Positions 25,931 to 34,849 are shown, counted from the first letter of the stretch. The stretch is DNA of 52,907 nt from Bacteroidales bacterium (GCA_004557185.1 SFEP01000020.1:1-52907); one strand, 5' to 3'. Program-made: numbers and translations. Notes: generated from the sequence alone by a model not told the origin.

Positions 25931-25950
25931 TATATATATAATAAAGGAGT
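25931..25950 (+). repeat. AT-rich AAAGGAGT motif after the epimerase gene
   Basis: TATATATATAATAAAGGAGT, 23 bp after the stop codon. The same motif follows the duplicated fragment of this gene at 28641-28658, so the two were copied together. Confidence 0.6.
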
Positions 25951-26079
25951 GGCCACAACTTTACCAGCCCCACTAAAAGCCTCTTCGCCGCATGCTGCCA
26001 GGCTGCTCGCCGCAGGTTTCTTTTGCCGTCCCCATCCATTTTCGCAGCGCCTGCTTTCGGTTATTCTCTGATTTTGTCC

Positions 26080-26126
26080 TACTTTTGCGCTTGGGCAAGC
26101 CGGTTTTCGCGTTTGCTTGCCCAAGC
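26080..26126 (+). promoter_or_regulatory. Possible promoter with a hairpin at the transcript start
   Basis: TACTTTTG at 26080-26087 fits TAnnTTTG, with TTTCG about 20 nt upstream. Immediately downstream a perfect 12-bp stem (GCTTGGGCAAGC at 26089-26100 with 26115-26126) covers the expected start site. It is 475 bp before the LRR gene, so it could drive that gene through a long leader or a separate RNA. Nothing else was recognised in the 25951-26600 gap. Confidence 0.35.
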
Positions 26127-26600
26127 CCGGCGGGCGGACACGCATTCATCCGTCCCCGCGGCGTTTCCAATACGGAATGCACAGTCTTACCTTTTCAACC
26201 CTATTTCAGCGCCCTGCCCAGGCCGCCCTCACGCGGCACGGCACGGCCACCACGACACAGACACGACACAACGAACGCACCGCCTCGCCACGTCTGCCCC
26301 ACGGGCAGCGGCCAGGCCACTGGAAATGAAAGAACGAGGCTCCATAGCCTCACATTGTCCAACCGGCGCGCGTTCCGTTCCTGTTGACTTGATACAGAAC
26401 ACACATACATATTGAGCTTTTGCTCTTGTTCTCTTCCCCCGAATACCGCCAATATTCAACAACTGAGAACAAGCAGTACGAAGGTTCATGCCCCTAAGGC
26501 GTGAGCCATTCTGCGCTTGTTAGTTGTTAGGCCACTTGGCGGTAGCCTGGGAGAAGGCAAGCACACGAATGGTTGCACGCCTTTTCTTTATCCTAACAAC

Positions 26601-28355
26601 ATGAAAAAAATTTCTTTACTGCTTATCCTTCTTTTCTGCTGGAACGTGTACGCTGCGTGGGGGTATGATGTCAAGGTGAGCGGCATTTACTACAATTTGG
26701 ATTCCGACAACCACACTGCTTCCGTGACCTATGCTTCTAGGTACACAGGGGATGTGGTCGTTCCTGAGGAAATATCCGTAAATGGTACAAAATACGCGGT
26801 CACGAGTTTGGGAGATGAGTGCTTCTCTGAGTGCAGCGGTCTGACCTCCATCACCATTCCCTCTTCCGTCACGAGTTTGGGAGATGAGTGCTTCTGGAAC
26901 TGTATAAGCCTTGAAGAAATCACCATTCCCTCTTCCGTCACGAGTTTGGGTGGTTCGTGCTTCTATGGTTGCACTGGTCTGACCTCCATCACCATTCCCT
27001 CTTCCGTCACGAGTTTGGGTGGTTCGTGCTTCTATCGTTGCACTGGTCTGACCTCCATCACCATTCCCTCTTCCGTCACGAGTTTGGGTGGTTCGTGCTT
27101 CTTTGGTTGCACTGGTCTGACCTCCATCACCATTCCCTCTTCCGTCACGAGTTTGGGAGATCGTTGCTTCTATGGTTGCACTGGTCTGACCTCCATCACC
27201 ATTCCCTCTTCCGTCACGAGTTTGGGAGAGGGGTGCTTCTGGGACTGCGCAGGTCTGACCTCCATCACCATTCCCTCTTCCGTCACGAGTTTGGGAGATG
27301 AGTGCTTCAGGAACTGTATAAGCCTTGAAGAAATCACCATTCCCTCTTCCGTCACGAGTTTGGGAGATTATTGCTTCTCTAACTGCACAGGTCTGACTTC
27401 CATCACCATCCCCAACTCCGTCACGAATTTGGAACGCAATTGCTTCGAGAACTGCACAGGTCTGACCTCCATCACCATTCCCTCTTCCGTCACGAGTTTG
27501 GGATATAGGTGCTTCTCTAACTGCACAGGTCTGACCTCCATCACCATTCCCTCTTCCGTCACGAGTTTGGGGTATGGGTGCTTTGCAGGTTGTTCGGGCA
27601 TTGCGTATATTAAGGTAGATGCTAATAACCCTGTTTATGATTCAAGAGATAACTGTAATGCTATTATCGAAACTTCTACCAATGAAATGATTGCAGGATG
27701 CAAAAACAGTCATATTCCCTCTTCCGTCACGAGTTTGGGAGAGTATTGCTTCTGGGATTGCACAGGTCTGACCTCCATCACCATTCCCTCTTCCGTCACG
27801 AGTTTGGGAGACTGTTGCTTCATGGATTGCACAGGTCTGACCTCCGTCACCATTCCCTCGTCCGTCACGAGTTTGGGTGGTTCGTGCTTCAAGGAATGCA
27901 CAGGTCTGACCTCCATCACCATTCCCAACTCCGTCCAGAGTTTGGGAGATGGTTGCTTCGCCAACTGCAGCCTGACCTCCATCACCATTCCCTCTTCCGT
28001 CACGAGTTTGGGAGATGAGTGCTTCCATGGTTGTATAGGCCTTGAAGAAATCACCATGTTGCCTACGACAGTGCCCTATGCAGGCGACTACACGTTTTAT
28101 GAAACGCCTTTAAGGACAATCTACGTAGCCAATGACGAAGCGAAGGCGCTCTATCAAGCAGCATCGCCTTGGAATAAATACGACATTGTAAGCCTCAACA
28201 TTGATGCTGGCGTGTCCCAGATAAGCGGCAGCGACACCGCACCGCAGGTAACGGGCTACTACGACCTGAGCGGCCGCCGCCTGACGGGCAAGCAGCGCGG
28301 CGTGGTCATCGAGCGCTACGCGGACGGTACCTCGCGCAAGGTACTTGTGAAGTAA
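26601..28355 (+). CDS. BspA-like leucine-rich-repeat surface protein
   Basis: A 584-residue secreted protein with signal peptide MKKISLLLILLFCWNVYAAWG. After about 65 residues come 17 LRR_5 (BspA/TpLRR) units of 23 residues, consensus SLGxxCFxxCTGLTSITIPSSVT (about 66-500). They are interrupted once by a typical BspA island (AYIKVDANNPVYDSRDN). The C-terminus YYDLSGRRLTG...ADGTSRKVLVK is a common ending of secreted Prevotella proteins. BspA proteins bind host matrix or other bacteria; the ligand here is unknown. The 69-bp DNA units are almost identical, so unit number should change by recombination. Start chosen at the signal peptide; the frame opens 84 bp earlier. Confidence 0.93.
   Translation: MKKISLLLILLFCWNVYAAWGYDVKVSGIYYNLDSDNHTASVTYASRYTGDVVVPEEISVNGTKYAVTSLGDECFSECSGLTSITIPSSVTSLGDECFWNCISLEEITIPSSVTSLGGSCFYGCTGLTSITIPSSVTSLGGSCFYRCTGLTSITIPSSVTSLGGSCFFGCTGLTSITIPSSVTSLGDRCFYGCTGLTSITIPSSVTSLGEGCFWDCAGLTSITIPSSVTSLGDECFRNCISLEEITIPSSVTSLGDYCFSNCTGLTSITIPNSVTNLERNCFENCTGLTSITIPSSVTSLGYRCFSNCTGLTSITIPSSVTSLGYGCFAGCSGIAYIKVDANNPVYDSRDNCNAIIETSTNEMIAGCKNSHIPSSVTSLGEYCFWDCTGLTSITIPSSVTSLGDCCFMDCTGLTSVTIPSSVTSLGGSCFKECTGLTSITIPNSVQSLGDGCFANCSLTSITIPSSVTSLGDECFHGCIGLEEITMLPTTVPYAGDYTFYETPLRTIYVANDEAKALYQAASPWNKYDIVSLNIDAGVSQISGSDTAPQVTGYYDLSGRRLTGKQRGVVIERYADGTSRKVLVK
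26801..28030 (+). repeat. 69-bp coding repeats of the LRR gene
   Basis: Near-identical 69-bp units built on CCATTCCCTCTTCCGTCACG + AGTTTGGG recur from about 26801 to 28030. Variation is confined to the two codons either side of the CF codons. Units 3, 4 and 5 differ by only a few bases, which suggests recent expansion. Confidence 0.85.
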
Positions 28356-28404
28356 CGGGCTGATATTCCCAAAGCGCAAAGGTTTTGCGCCGGCATGAAA
28401 GCAT

Positions 28405-28442
28405 CAGGAGGCAAACGTTCCAACGCGGGCGTTTGCCTCCTG
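28405..28442 (+). terminator. Terminator of the LRR gene
   Basis: A perfect 13-bp stem (CAGGAGGCAAACG at 28405-28417 with 28430-28442) and a 12-nt loop, followed by TTCTGTTTTT. It lies 50 nt after the stop codon. Confidence 0.85.
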
Positions 28443-28512
28443 TTCTGTTTTTAGGAGGGATGAGTAAGATGTGAGTTTACATCTTCATCAGAGTCTACCG
28501 CTCCACTTGGTT

Positions 28513-28552
28513 TTACATCTCAACCTGTATGATATAGTCCACGCTGTCGGTG
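28513..28552 (-). pseudogene. Remnant of the 3' end of a second GH29 fucosidase gene
   Basis: On the minus strand the segment reads A-T-D-S-V-D-Y-I-I-Q-V-E-M-stop, matching the end of the intact fucosidase (T-D-S-V-D-Y-I-I-Q-V-E-M at 28791-28830) with a few silent differences. Only the last dozen codons remain. It abuts a remnant of the epimerase gene. Confidence 0.8.
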
Positions 28553-28658
28553 GCCCGCACCTGACGTGGATGTACGACAGCGCCAACACCAGTGTCATCT
28601 CCTCCCGCCCCCGAGCACGAGCCTGTGCTCTGAGCACGGGTATATATAATAAAGGAGT
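28553..28658 (+). pseudogene. Remnant of a second copy of the epimerase gene, internally deleted
   Basis: CTGACGTGGATGTACGACAG (28560-28579) matches 25531-25556 inside the epimerase gene (codons for LTWMYDSA). About 35 bp later GCCTGTGCTCTGAGCACG and the following TATATATAATAAAGGAGT match its last codons, stop and downstream motif (25895-25950). About 310 bp of coding sequence between these points is missing. It cannot encode a protein. Confidence 0.75.
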
Positions 28659-28712
28659 GCTGCGCCTGCTTGAAAAGGGGAACGCCCTCGTTTGCATGGG
28701 TTCATTCATGCA

Positions 28713-28765
28713 CAAAGGCTTTCTTCACACATCGCATCCTGTGCTTGTGTTGAAGAAAGCCTTTG
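28713..28765 (-). terminator. Terminator of the fucosidase gene
   Basis: A perfect 15-bp stem (CAAAGGCTTTCTTCA at 28713-28727 with 28751-28765), 26 nt beyond the stop on the minus strand. Confidence 0.6.
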
Positions 28766-28790
28766 CTTTGTGCCTTGCGTTCCGTTTTCC

Positions 28791-30128
28791 CTACATCTCT
28801 ACCTGTATGATATAGTCCACGCTATCGGTGCGCTGCACGTGGCTGAGGTCGATGGTGAGGTTGCTTCCCTTGCGCTTGAAGGGGAGCGGGCTCTGGGTGG
28901 GGAAGTGTGTGAGGCGGCGGGGCTTGCGTGGCAGTGGCACGCTGAGGGTGGCAGGCAGACGGTCGGTGAGCAGATGGAGGAAGAGGGTGTCGCCGCGGCG
29001 GGTGCTGACGAGTGTGTCGCCCTGCGCCACGGGGCCGGCCTGCGTGGCGTAGATAGCCTCTCCGTGTCGACTGAGCCACTGTCCCATGTGTTGCAGGCGG
29101 TGCAGGGCGATGGCTGGCAGTTCGCCGTTGGGTTGCGGCCCGATGTTGAGCAGCAGGTTGGCACCCTTGGCCGCGGTGCGCACCAGCAGACGGATGAGTT
29201 CGGCGGGCTGCTTGTAGTGCTGGTCGGCCACCTTGTATCCCCACATACCGTTCATCGTCTGGCACGTTTCGAGCGGCAGCGTGCTCACCTGCTGCCCCGA
29301 GAGGCCGGCCTTGTTCTCGCCCGGCACGTCGCGCTCAAAGAGCTGGATGTCCTCGCCCTCCACGGGCTGGCGGTGGTGGTTGTTGCCAATGAGGCAGGCG
29401 GGCTGCAGGGTGTGAATGAGGCGGTACTGGGCGGGCAGTTGCCAGTCGAAGGGCTTGGCGTCGTGGTCGTGGTCCCACCAGCCGTCGAACCACACCGCGC
29501 CTATCTCGCCATACTGCGTGAGGAGTTCGGTGAGCTGGCGGTTCATGAAGTCGTAGTAGTGCGGCCAGTCGGCCTTCTGCGGATCCTTGCCCGTGCCACG
29601 CCCTGTGCGTCCTGCAGGGTAGTCGTCGCGCGTCCAGTCGATGTGTGAGTAGTAAAGGTGCAGGCGCAGTCCCTGGCGGTGGCACTCGTCGGCCAACTGC
29701 TTGAGAATGTCGCGGCCGTAGGGCGTGTGCATGATGTTGTAGTCGCTCTGCTGCGTGTTCCACATGGAGAAGCCGTCGTGATGACGTGTGGTGAAGCAGA
29801 TGTAGCGCGCTCCGGCAGCCTTGAAGGCGCTCACCCACGCTTTGGCGTCGAAGCGGTGGGGATAGAAGGCGTCGGCGGCCTTGGCATACTCCGCGCGGTC
29901 CAAGTTTTGGTTCGTTAAATACCACTCGCCCTGGGCAAACAGGCTGTAGATGCCCCAATGCAGGAAGATGCCGAATTTGCTGTCGGCAAACGTTTGCCGT
30001 GCCTGCAGGTTCTCGGGCGTGGGCTGGTAGCGGGCTGTGGTGTCGGCGGCGGGCTGTGCGTGCAGGCTGCCGAGGCTCAAACTCATCGCCAGCATGAGGG
30101 TGGTTGCTTTCATAGTGTTTTTATTCAT
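28791..30128 (-). CDS. Alpha-L-fucosidase, GH29
   Basis: A 445-residue secreted glycosidase that would remove fucose from host or dietary glycans. The signal peptide lies at MKATTLMLAMSLSLGSLHA; starts at 30128 (used) or 30113 are both possible. GH29 features: KFGIFLHWGIYS near residue 60, YICFTTRHHDGFSMW, RLHLYYSHIDWTRDDYP, the catalytic nucleophile Asp in GAVWFDGWWDHD (about 230), and KGANLLLNIGPQPNGELP. The last 100 residues form a small beta-domain. It has a terminator and a decayed second copy downstream. No SusCD pair or other glycosidase lies near, so it is not in an obvious polysaccharide-utilisation locus. Confidence 0.92.
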   Translation of the reverse strand: MNKNTMKATTLMLAMSLSLGSLHAQPAADTTARYQPTPENLQARQTFADSKFGIFLHWGIYSLFAQGEWYLTNQNLDRAEYAKAADAFYPHRFDAKAWVSAFKAAGARYICFTTRHHDGFSMWNTQQSDYNIMHTPYGRDILKQLADECHRQGLRLHLYYSHIDWTRDDYPAGRTGRGTGKDPQKADWPHYYDFMNRQLTELLTQYGEIGAVWFDGWWDHDHDAKPFDWQLPAQYRLIHTLQPACLIGNNHHRQPVEGEDIQLFERDVPGENKAGLSGQQVSTLPLETCQTMNGMWGYKVADQHYKQPAELIRLLVRTAAKGANLLLNIGPQPNGELPAIALHRLQHMGQWLSRHGEAIYATQAGPVAQGDTLVSTRRGDTLFLHLLTDRLPATLSVPLPRKPRRLTHFPTQSPLPFKRKGSNLTIDLSHVQRTDSVDYIIQVEM

Positions 30129-30162
30129 GATAAAGGAAAACTGCGGCAGCGCCACTGGCTCT

Positions 30163-30246
30163 AAATAATAAATAAAGGAGTAGACCCAACCGATTGAGGG
30201 GCAGCGGCGGGCCGTCGCTTGCAGTTATATAATAAAGGAGTAGACG
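30163..30246. repeat. Two copies of the AAAGGAGTAGAC motif upstream of the fucosidase gene
   Basis: AAATAATAAATAAAGGAGTAGAC (30163-30185; written here as two joined parts, A/T tract plus AAAGGAGTAGAC) and TTATATAATAAAGGAGT + AGACGC (30225-30246). Both lie between the minus-strand RNase Z and fucosidase genes, in plus orientation. Confidence 0.55.
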
Positions 30247-30252
30247 CGTCAA

Positions 30253-31173
30253 TCAGTCCACCTGTATCACCATTCCCTCATGCGCCAGCAGGGTGTTGGG
30301 GAAGACGGCCTGCGCTTCGGCCAGCAGGGGCTGCTCGTCGTCGTAGCGCGAGGAGAAGTGACCTATCACCAAGCGTCGCGCCTGTGCCAGTCGTGCCATT
30401 TCGCCAGCCTGGCGCGCCGTGGAGTGGCAGGTTTCCTGCGCTCGTGGCAGCATGTCGTGGGCAAAGGTGGCCTCGTGGTAGAGCACGTTCACGCCTTGCA
30501 GCATGTCGGCCAGGCGGGGCTGGAAATTGGTGTCGGAGCAGTAGGCGTAGGAGCGCGGTGCGTCGGCCGGCGTCACCAGTTCCTCGTGTCGGTAGGTGCG
30601 TCCCTCGGCGTCGGTCCAGCCCGCCCCCTGCTTGATGGTGTTCACCATGTAGTAGGGTATTTGCAGGTACGTCATCATGTCGTGGCGTATGTGGGGCAGC
30701 AGGGGTTTTTCCTTGAACAGGAAGCCGCAACTGGGCAGCCGGTGGCACAGGGGCAGGGTGTGCACCTCGATGGAGCGGTCCTCGTAGATGAGGTGCGAGT
30801 CGTGGTCGTCGGGCAGACTGTGAAAGATGACTTCGTACTGCATGCCGCGGCAAAAGAAGTCGATGTGTGGCTGCAGCAGCCCTTGCAACGGGGCGTGGGC
30901 GTAGATGTGGAGCGTGGCCGTGCGGCCGGCCAGTGCCATGGTGGAGAGCAAACCGATGAGGCCGAACACGTGGTCGCCGTGCAGGTGCGAGATGAAGATG
31001 GCGTTGAGGCGCGAGAACTTTTGGCGGGCACGGCAGAACTGCACCTGCGCCCCTTCGCCGCAGTCGACCATAAACACCTTTTCGCGCACATTGATGACCT
31101 GCGACGAGGGCTGGTGGCGCAGCGTGGGTTTGGCACTGCCGCAACCCAGTATGTGGACTTCAAATTTCTCCAT
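30253..31173 (-). CDS. rnz: Ribonuclease Z
   Basis: A 306-residue metallo-beta-lactamase-fold endonuclease that matures tRNA 3' ends. The zinc motif SHLHGDHVFGL (about residues 62-72), the later DTNF, HEATF and GHFSSRY segments, and the FxVHILGCGSAKPT N-terminus are diagnostic. Start chosen at MEKFEVHILGCGSA; an ATG 11 codons upstream adds no family-like sequence. Follows the DUF5715-like gene at 42 nt, so probably cotranscribed with it. Confidence 0.95.
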   Translation of the reverse strand: MEKFEVHILGCGSAKPTLRHQPSSQVINVREKVFMVDCGEGAQVQFCRARQKFSRLNAIFISHLHGDHVFGLIGLLSTMALAGRTATLHIYAHAPLQGLLQPHIDFFCRGMQYEVIFHSLPDDHDSHLIYEDRSIEVHTLPLCHRLPSCGFLFKEKPLLPHIRHDMMTYLQIPYYMVNTIKQGAGWTDAEGRTYRHEELVTPADAPRSYAYCSDTNFQPRLADMLQGVNVLYHEATFAHDMLPRAQETCHSTARQAGEMARLAQARRLVIGHFSSRYDDEQPLLAEAQAVFPNTLLAHEGMVIQVD

Positions 31174-31215
31174 AGTGTCAGAATGGGTGGCCTCGCAAGG
31201 AGGCATGCGGTGGTT

Positions 31216-32034
31216 TCAGCGCGCCGTGATGTGGAAGCACGACTGTTTTTTCTCAAACTTCACGTAGCAGGCTCCCGCCAGGCGCAGGTCCTCGAGCACT
31301 TCGGAGAGGATGCCCTTGGGCGGCGTGACGTAGACGATTTCGCTGCGTCCCTTGTCAGGGTCGGTCACGAGCAGGAACTTGTTGTAGGAAATGTCGAAGG
31401 TGGTGCCATACTGGTGGCAACTGTTCTCTGAGGCGTTCTGGTTGACGCGGCGCAGGTGCTGCACGTCCTCTTGCGTGCGGAGCACCGAGGTAACGAGGAG
31501 TTTGTAGAAGGGGTAGCCCTTCGTCACGCACGAGTCGTTGAAGGCTCGGGCAATGGTGTTAAGCAGCGTGGCAGCGCGCGGCACGAGGTAGGGCGCGGAG
31601 TGCTTGAGCGACATGAGGGCGTAGTGCGGACTGTCGCCCACGTACACCAGTTTGTCCTTGCCTTGGGCGGCCTCGGCACGGCTGGCCATGAGGGGCACTC
31701 CCAGGCGCTGCGCAGTGGTCAGCTGCACGTCGTTCAGGTCGGGGAATGACACGTCGAAACTTACCACGCTGGTCAGCCTGTTCTTCACAGGCGTGCCGTC
31801 GGCCTTGACCAGCACGGGCACGCTGCGGCGGCGCAGCAGCAGGGAGTCCACATGGCGGGCCTGGCGGATGATGCTGTCGTCGGGCTCGGCCTGTGCGCGG
31901 GCCTCGGGCTGCACGGCCTCGGGGCGCAACGACCACTCGGGGTGCTGGCATTTCACGATGACTAAAACAATGACTGTGACGGCAAAAGCCACAAGGAAGT
32001 GGCTTCGGCGCAAGGGTATCTTGTGCAGGGGCAT
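31216..32034 (-). CDS. DUF5715-like membrane-anchored protein, possible M15-type peptidase
   Basis: About 272 residues from MPLHKIPLRRSHF (an ATG 16 codons upstream also exists). One N-terminal membrane segment (FLVAFAVTVIVLVIVKC), then a periplasmic domain. Residues about 185-230 read LLVTSVLRTQEDVQHLRRVN, then NSCHQYGTTFDISY. The S-x-H-x(6)-D arrangement and the preceding SVLRT resemble the zinc site of D-Ala-D-Ala peptidases (M15), and the overall pattern resembles Bacteroidota DUF5715. A role in peptidoglycan processing is inferred. Preceded by a TACTTTTG promoter box. Confidence 0.7.
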   Translation of the reverse strand: MPLHKIPLRRSHFLVAFAVTVIVLVIVKCQHPEWSLRPEAVQPEARAQAEPDDSIIRQARHVDSLLLRRRSVPVLVKADGTPVKNRLTSVVSFDVSFPDLNDVQLTTAQRLGVPLMASRAEAAQGKDKLVYVGDSPHYALMSLKHSAPYLVPRAATLLNTIARAFNDSCVTKGYPFYKLLVTSVLRTQEDVQHLRRVNQNASENSCHQYGTTFDISYNKFLLVTDPDKGRSEIVYVTPPKGILSEVLEDLRLAGACYVKFEKKQSCFHITAR

Positions 32035-32107
32035 AGGGCTGTATGTGAAGGGGAAGAAAAGCGGTTTGGCGCGCATCCACAAGGTGTTACATGCGCATTA
32101 CTGCGGG

Positions 32108-32115
32108 CAAAAGTA
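32108..32115 (-). promoter_or_regulatory. Promoter box TACTTTTG of the DUF5715-rnz unit
   Basis: Exact TAnnTTTG on the minus strand, 74 bp before the chosen start. It is divergent from the phoH promoter box 35 bp away. Confidence 0.55.
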
Positions 32116-32149
32116 CAAAAAAAAGGTTGCGGCGTAAGGGCATAATGCT

Positions 32150-32157
32150 TAATTTTG
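32150..32157 (+). promoter_or_regulatory. Promoter box TAATTTTG of phoH
   Basis: Exact TAnnTTTG with GGTTGCG about 20 nt upstream as -33 element; leader of about 45 nt to the phoH ATG. The -33 region overlaps that of the divergent promoter, so the two may interfere. Confidence 0.6.
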
Positions 32158-32209
32158 CAGCCATTGCAAGGCAAGGTCCGCGAGGCGGCCTTTTTTCACC
32201 ACACGTTTC

Positions 32210-33199
32210 ATGACAGAAAAACATTTCATACTCGAGGGCTCCGACCCCGCCATCTTCTTCGGCCCCGGCAATGCCAACCTGCGCATGCTCAGGGCCTTGC
32301 TTCCCAAAATGCGCATCATGGCGCGCGACAATGTGATGCGGGTTATAGGTAGCGAGGAGGACATGGCGTACTTCGACGAGGTGTTTTTGCAACTCGACCG
32401 CCACTGCACCCGCTTCAACCGCCTCAACGAGGAGGACCTGCTCGCCATTGTGCGCCAGGGCCGCGCTACGGGCGACCAGGCGGAGGGTGTCATCGTCTAC
32501 AGCACGGGCGGCAAGCCCATCACGCCCCGCACGCCCAACCAGCGCCGCCTGGTGGAGGCTTACGCCCAGAGCGACATGCTCTTTGCCATAGGTCCCGCAG
32601 GCTCGGGCAAAACCTACACCGCCATAGCCCTGGCCGTGCGCGCCCTCAAGGCCAAGGAGGTGAAGCGCATCATTCTGAGCCGCCCCGCCGTGGAGGCCGG
32701 CGAAAAGTTGGGCTTCCTGCCCGGCGACATGCGCGACAAGATTGACCCCTACCTGCAGCCCCTCTACGATGCTTTGCAGGAAATGATACCCGCCGCCAAA
32801 CTGCAGGAGTACATGGACACGCAGGTCATACAGATTGCCCCGCTCGCCTTCATGCGAGGCCGCACGCTCAACGACGCCGTGGTCATACTCGACGAAGCGC
32901 AGAACACCACCTCCGCGCAAATCAAAATGTTCCTCACCCGCATGGGCTGGAACACGAAGATGATTATTACGGGCGACTGCACGCAAATCGACCTGCCCGC
33001 CTCGCAGCGCAGCGGTCTGATTGAGGCGCAGCGCATCCTGCAGGGCGTGCCCGGCATTGCCTTCATACAGATGGACGAGGGCGACATCATTCGCCACAAG
33101 CTCGTCACCCGCATTGTGCAGGCCTACGAGCAGGCCGCCCGCCAGCGCAAGGAGCCAAAGGCTGCTCATGAGGGCACCGATAGCCAAGAAGAAGCGTAA
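32210..33199 (+). CDS. PhoH family P-loop ATPase
   Basis: A 329-residue cytoplasmic ATPase of the PhoH/YbeZ family, linked to RNA metabolism and ribosome maturation. Seen: N-terminal KH-like region with RVIGSEEDM, Walker A GPAGSGKTYTA (about 129-139), SRPAVEAGEKLGFLPGD, Walker B VVILDEAQNTT (about 225-232) and TGDCTQIDLP. The 30-residue C-terminal tail is charged. Followed closely by purC, with 22 nt between stop and start, so likely cotranscribed. Confidence 0.94.
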   Translation: MTEKHFILEGSDPAIFFGPGNANLRMLRALLPKMRIMARDNVMRVIGSEEDMAYFDEVFLQLDRHCTRFNRLNEEDLLAIVRQGRATGDQAEGVIVYSTGGKPITPRTPNQRRLVEAYAQSDMLFAIGPAGSGKTYTAIALAVRALKAKEVKRIILSRPAVEAGEKLGFLPGDMRDKIDPYLQPLYDALQEMIPAAKLQEYMDTQVIQIAPLAFMRGRTLNDAVVILDEAQNTTSAQIKMFLTRMGWNTKMIITGDCTQIDLPASQRSGLIEAQRILQGVPGIAFIQMDEGDIIRHKLVTRIVQAYEQAARQRKEPKAAHEGTDSQEEA

Positions 33200-33221
33200 C
33201 AAATACACCTTATTATATATT

Positions 33222-34169
33222 ATGTCTGCATTAACTCACACTGAATTCCAATTCCCCGGCCAGACGGCCGTGTACCACGGCAAGGTGCGCGACGTCTACA
33301 CCCTGGGCGACCGCCTCGTGATGGTGGCCACCGACCGCATTTCGGCCTTCGACGTCATTCTGCCCAAGGGCATCCCCTTCAAGGGTCAGGTGCTCAACCA
33401 GATTGCAGCGCAGTTCCTCGACGCCACCGCCGACATCTGCCCTAACTGGAAACTCGCCACGCCCGACCCCATGGTCACCGTGGGCGTGATGTGCCAGGGC
33501 TTCCCCGTTGAAATGATTGTGCGCGGCTACCTGTGCGGCAGCGCCTGGCGTGCCTACAAGAGCGGCGTGCGCCAGATTTGCGGCGTCACCCTGCCCGAGG
33601 GCATGCGTGAAAACGAGAAGTTCCCCACGCCCATCATCACCCCCACCACCAAGGCTGAAATAGGCGAGCACGACGAGGACATCTCGAAAGAGGAAATTCT
33701 GGCACGCGGCCTCGCCACGCCCGAGGAGTATGCCCTGCTCGAGAAGTACACCCTCGCCCTCTTCCAGCGCGGCACGGAAATAGCCGCCCAGCGCGGCCTC
33801 ATACTGGTCGACACGAAGTACGAGTTTGGCAAACACAACGGCCAAATCTACCTGATGGACGAAATACACACGCCCGACTCCTCGCGCTACTTCTACGCCG
33901 AGGGCTACGCCGAACGCTTGGCTGCCGGCGAACCGCAGAAGCAACTCAGCAAGGAATTTGTGCGCGAGTGGCTGCTCAACAACGGCTTCCAGGTGCACGG
34001 CGCCGCCGACCAGCCCATACCCGAGATGACGCCCGAGGTGGTGCAGAGCATCAGCGACCGCTACATCGAGCTCTACGAGCACATCACGGGCTCCAAGTTC
34101 CAGCCCGCACCGGCCGACAACGTGCTCGCCCGCATCGAGCAGCACGTCAACGACTATCTGGCCCAATAA
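33222..34169 (+). CDS. purC: Phosphoribosylaminoimidazole-succinocarboxamide synthase
   Basis: A 315-residue SAICAR synthase of purine biosynthesis, joining CAIR and aspartate with ATP. Seen: YHGKVRDVYTLGDRLVMVATDRISAFDVILP at the ATP site, MIVRGYLCGSAWRAY, and LILVDTKYEFGKHNGQIYLMDEIHTPDSSRY. Length fits the longer, eukaryote-like class. Start at MSALTHTEFQFPGQ. A strong terminator follows 70 nt downstream. Confidence 0.96.
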   Translation: MSALTHTEFQFPGQTAVYHGKVRDVYTLGDRLVMVATDRISAFDVILPKGIPFKGQVLNQIAAQFLDATADICPNWKLATPDPMVTVGVMCQGFPVEMIVRGYLCGSAWRAYKSGVRQICGVTLPEGMRENEKFPTPIITPTTKAEIGEHDEDISKEEILARGLATPEEYALLEKYTLALFQRGTEIAAQRGLILVDTKYEFGKHNGQIYLMDEIHTPDSSRYFYAEGYAERLAAGEPQKQLSKEFVREWLLNNGFQVHGAADQPIPEMTPEVVQSISDRYIELYEHITGSKFQPAPADNVLARIEQHVNDYLAQ

Positions 34170-34238
34170 GCCGCGCCCCGCAGACGTGGGCTCACCCTTC
34201 AACACAAGGGCGGCCCCCTGCCGCCGCTTCCCCACTCC

Positions 34239-34278
34239 ACCCCGCATGCCCCCGCTCCACAGCCCGGGCATGCGGGGT
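34239..34278 (+). terminator. Terminator of phoH-purC
   Basis: A perfect 13-bp stem (ACCCCGCATGCCC at 34239-34251 with 34266-34278), followed by TTTCT. Confidence 0.75.
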
Positions 34279-34402
34279 TTTCTATGCCCGCAGCGCAGCC
34301 AGCCACAAACCGCTGCGGTCCTCCACGCCGCCCCTCCATTGCGGCACGGCACAAAACCGTTTTTGCGACAAATGGACGCATTCGTACATGGCGCCAAACG
34401 GT

Positions 34403-34490
34403 TTGCCACGCCGCCGTGGCAAACGTGCCACGGCGGCATGGCAGACGTGCCACGCCGCCGTGGCAGACGTGCCGTGCCGCCGTGGCAGAT
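34403..34490. repeat. Four tandem 22-bp palindromic units, GTGCCACG..CGTGGCAGAC type
   Basis: Units at 34403-34424, 34425-34446, 34447-34468 and 34469-34490. The consensus is GTGCCACGCCGCCGTGGCAG + AC, each an imperfect palindrome around CCGC. Unrelated in sequence to the GTTGCACACGG units but of the same period and layout. It sits in the 34170-34991 gap, where the purC terminator and a promoter box are the only other signals. Confidence 0.9.
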
Positions 34491-34849
34491 AACAACAAGC
34501 CTTTTACGAACAATTACACGCCTTGCAAAATCGGCCCGCCGCCTTCTGCTCACGATTATAAAGCATTGAAAAGCAGTATTGTTACATCACGCCGGCAGCA
34601 CAAATGACGCGAAGCGCTTTTTCCGCCCCATTTTTTCACATCAAAACGGGCCAAAATGCAGCCATGCGAAAAATAGGACAACAAAGCCCAGCCACCATGC
34701 ACCGAACACGCCCCACGGGTGAGCGCGCCGCCAAGGCTTCATAGCGCCGCGCCAGCACCCCATCGCCCCGTGCCCGAAAACCGCTTTTTTGCCCCGCCCC
34801 GCCCCGCGTGTACGCATTTATTTACACCTAACCCACTGCCTACCCAATA

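Noticed and set aside
25992..26387. 131-codon ORF before the LRR gene
   Set aside because: Low-complexity Pro/Arg/His composition, overlapping equally long frames on both strands, and no motif.
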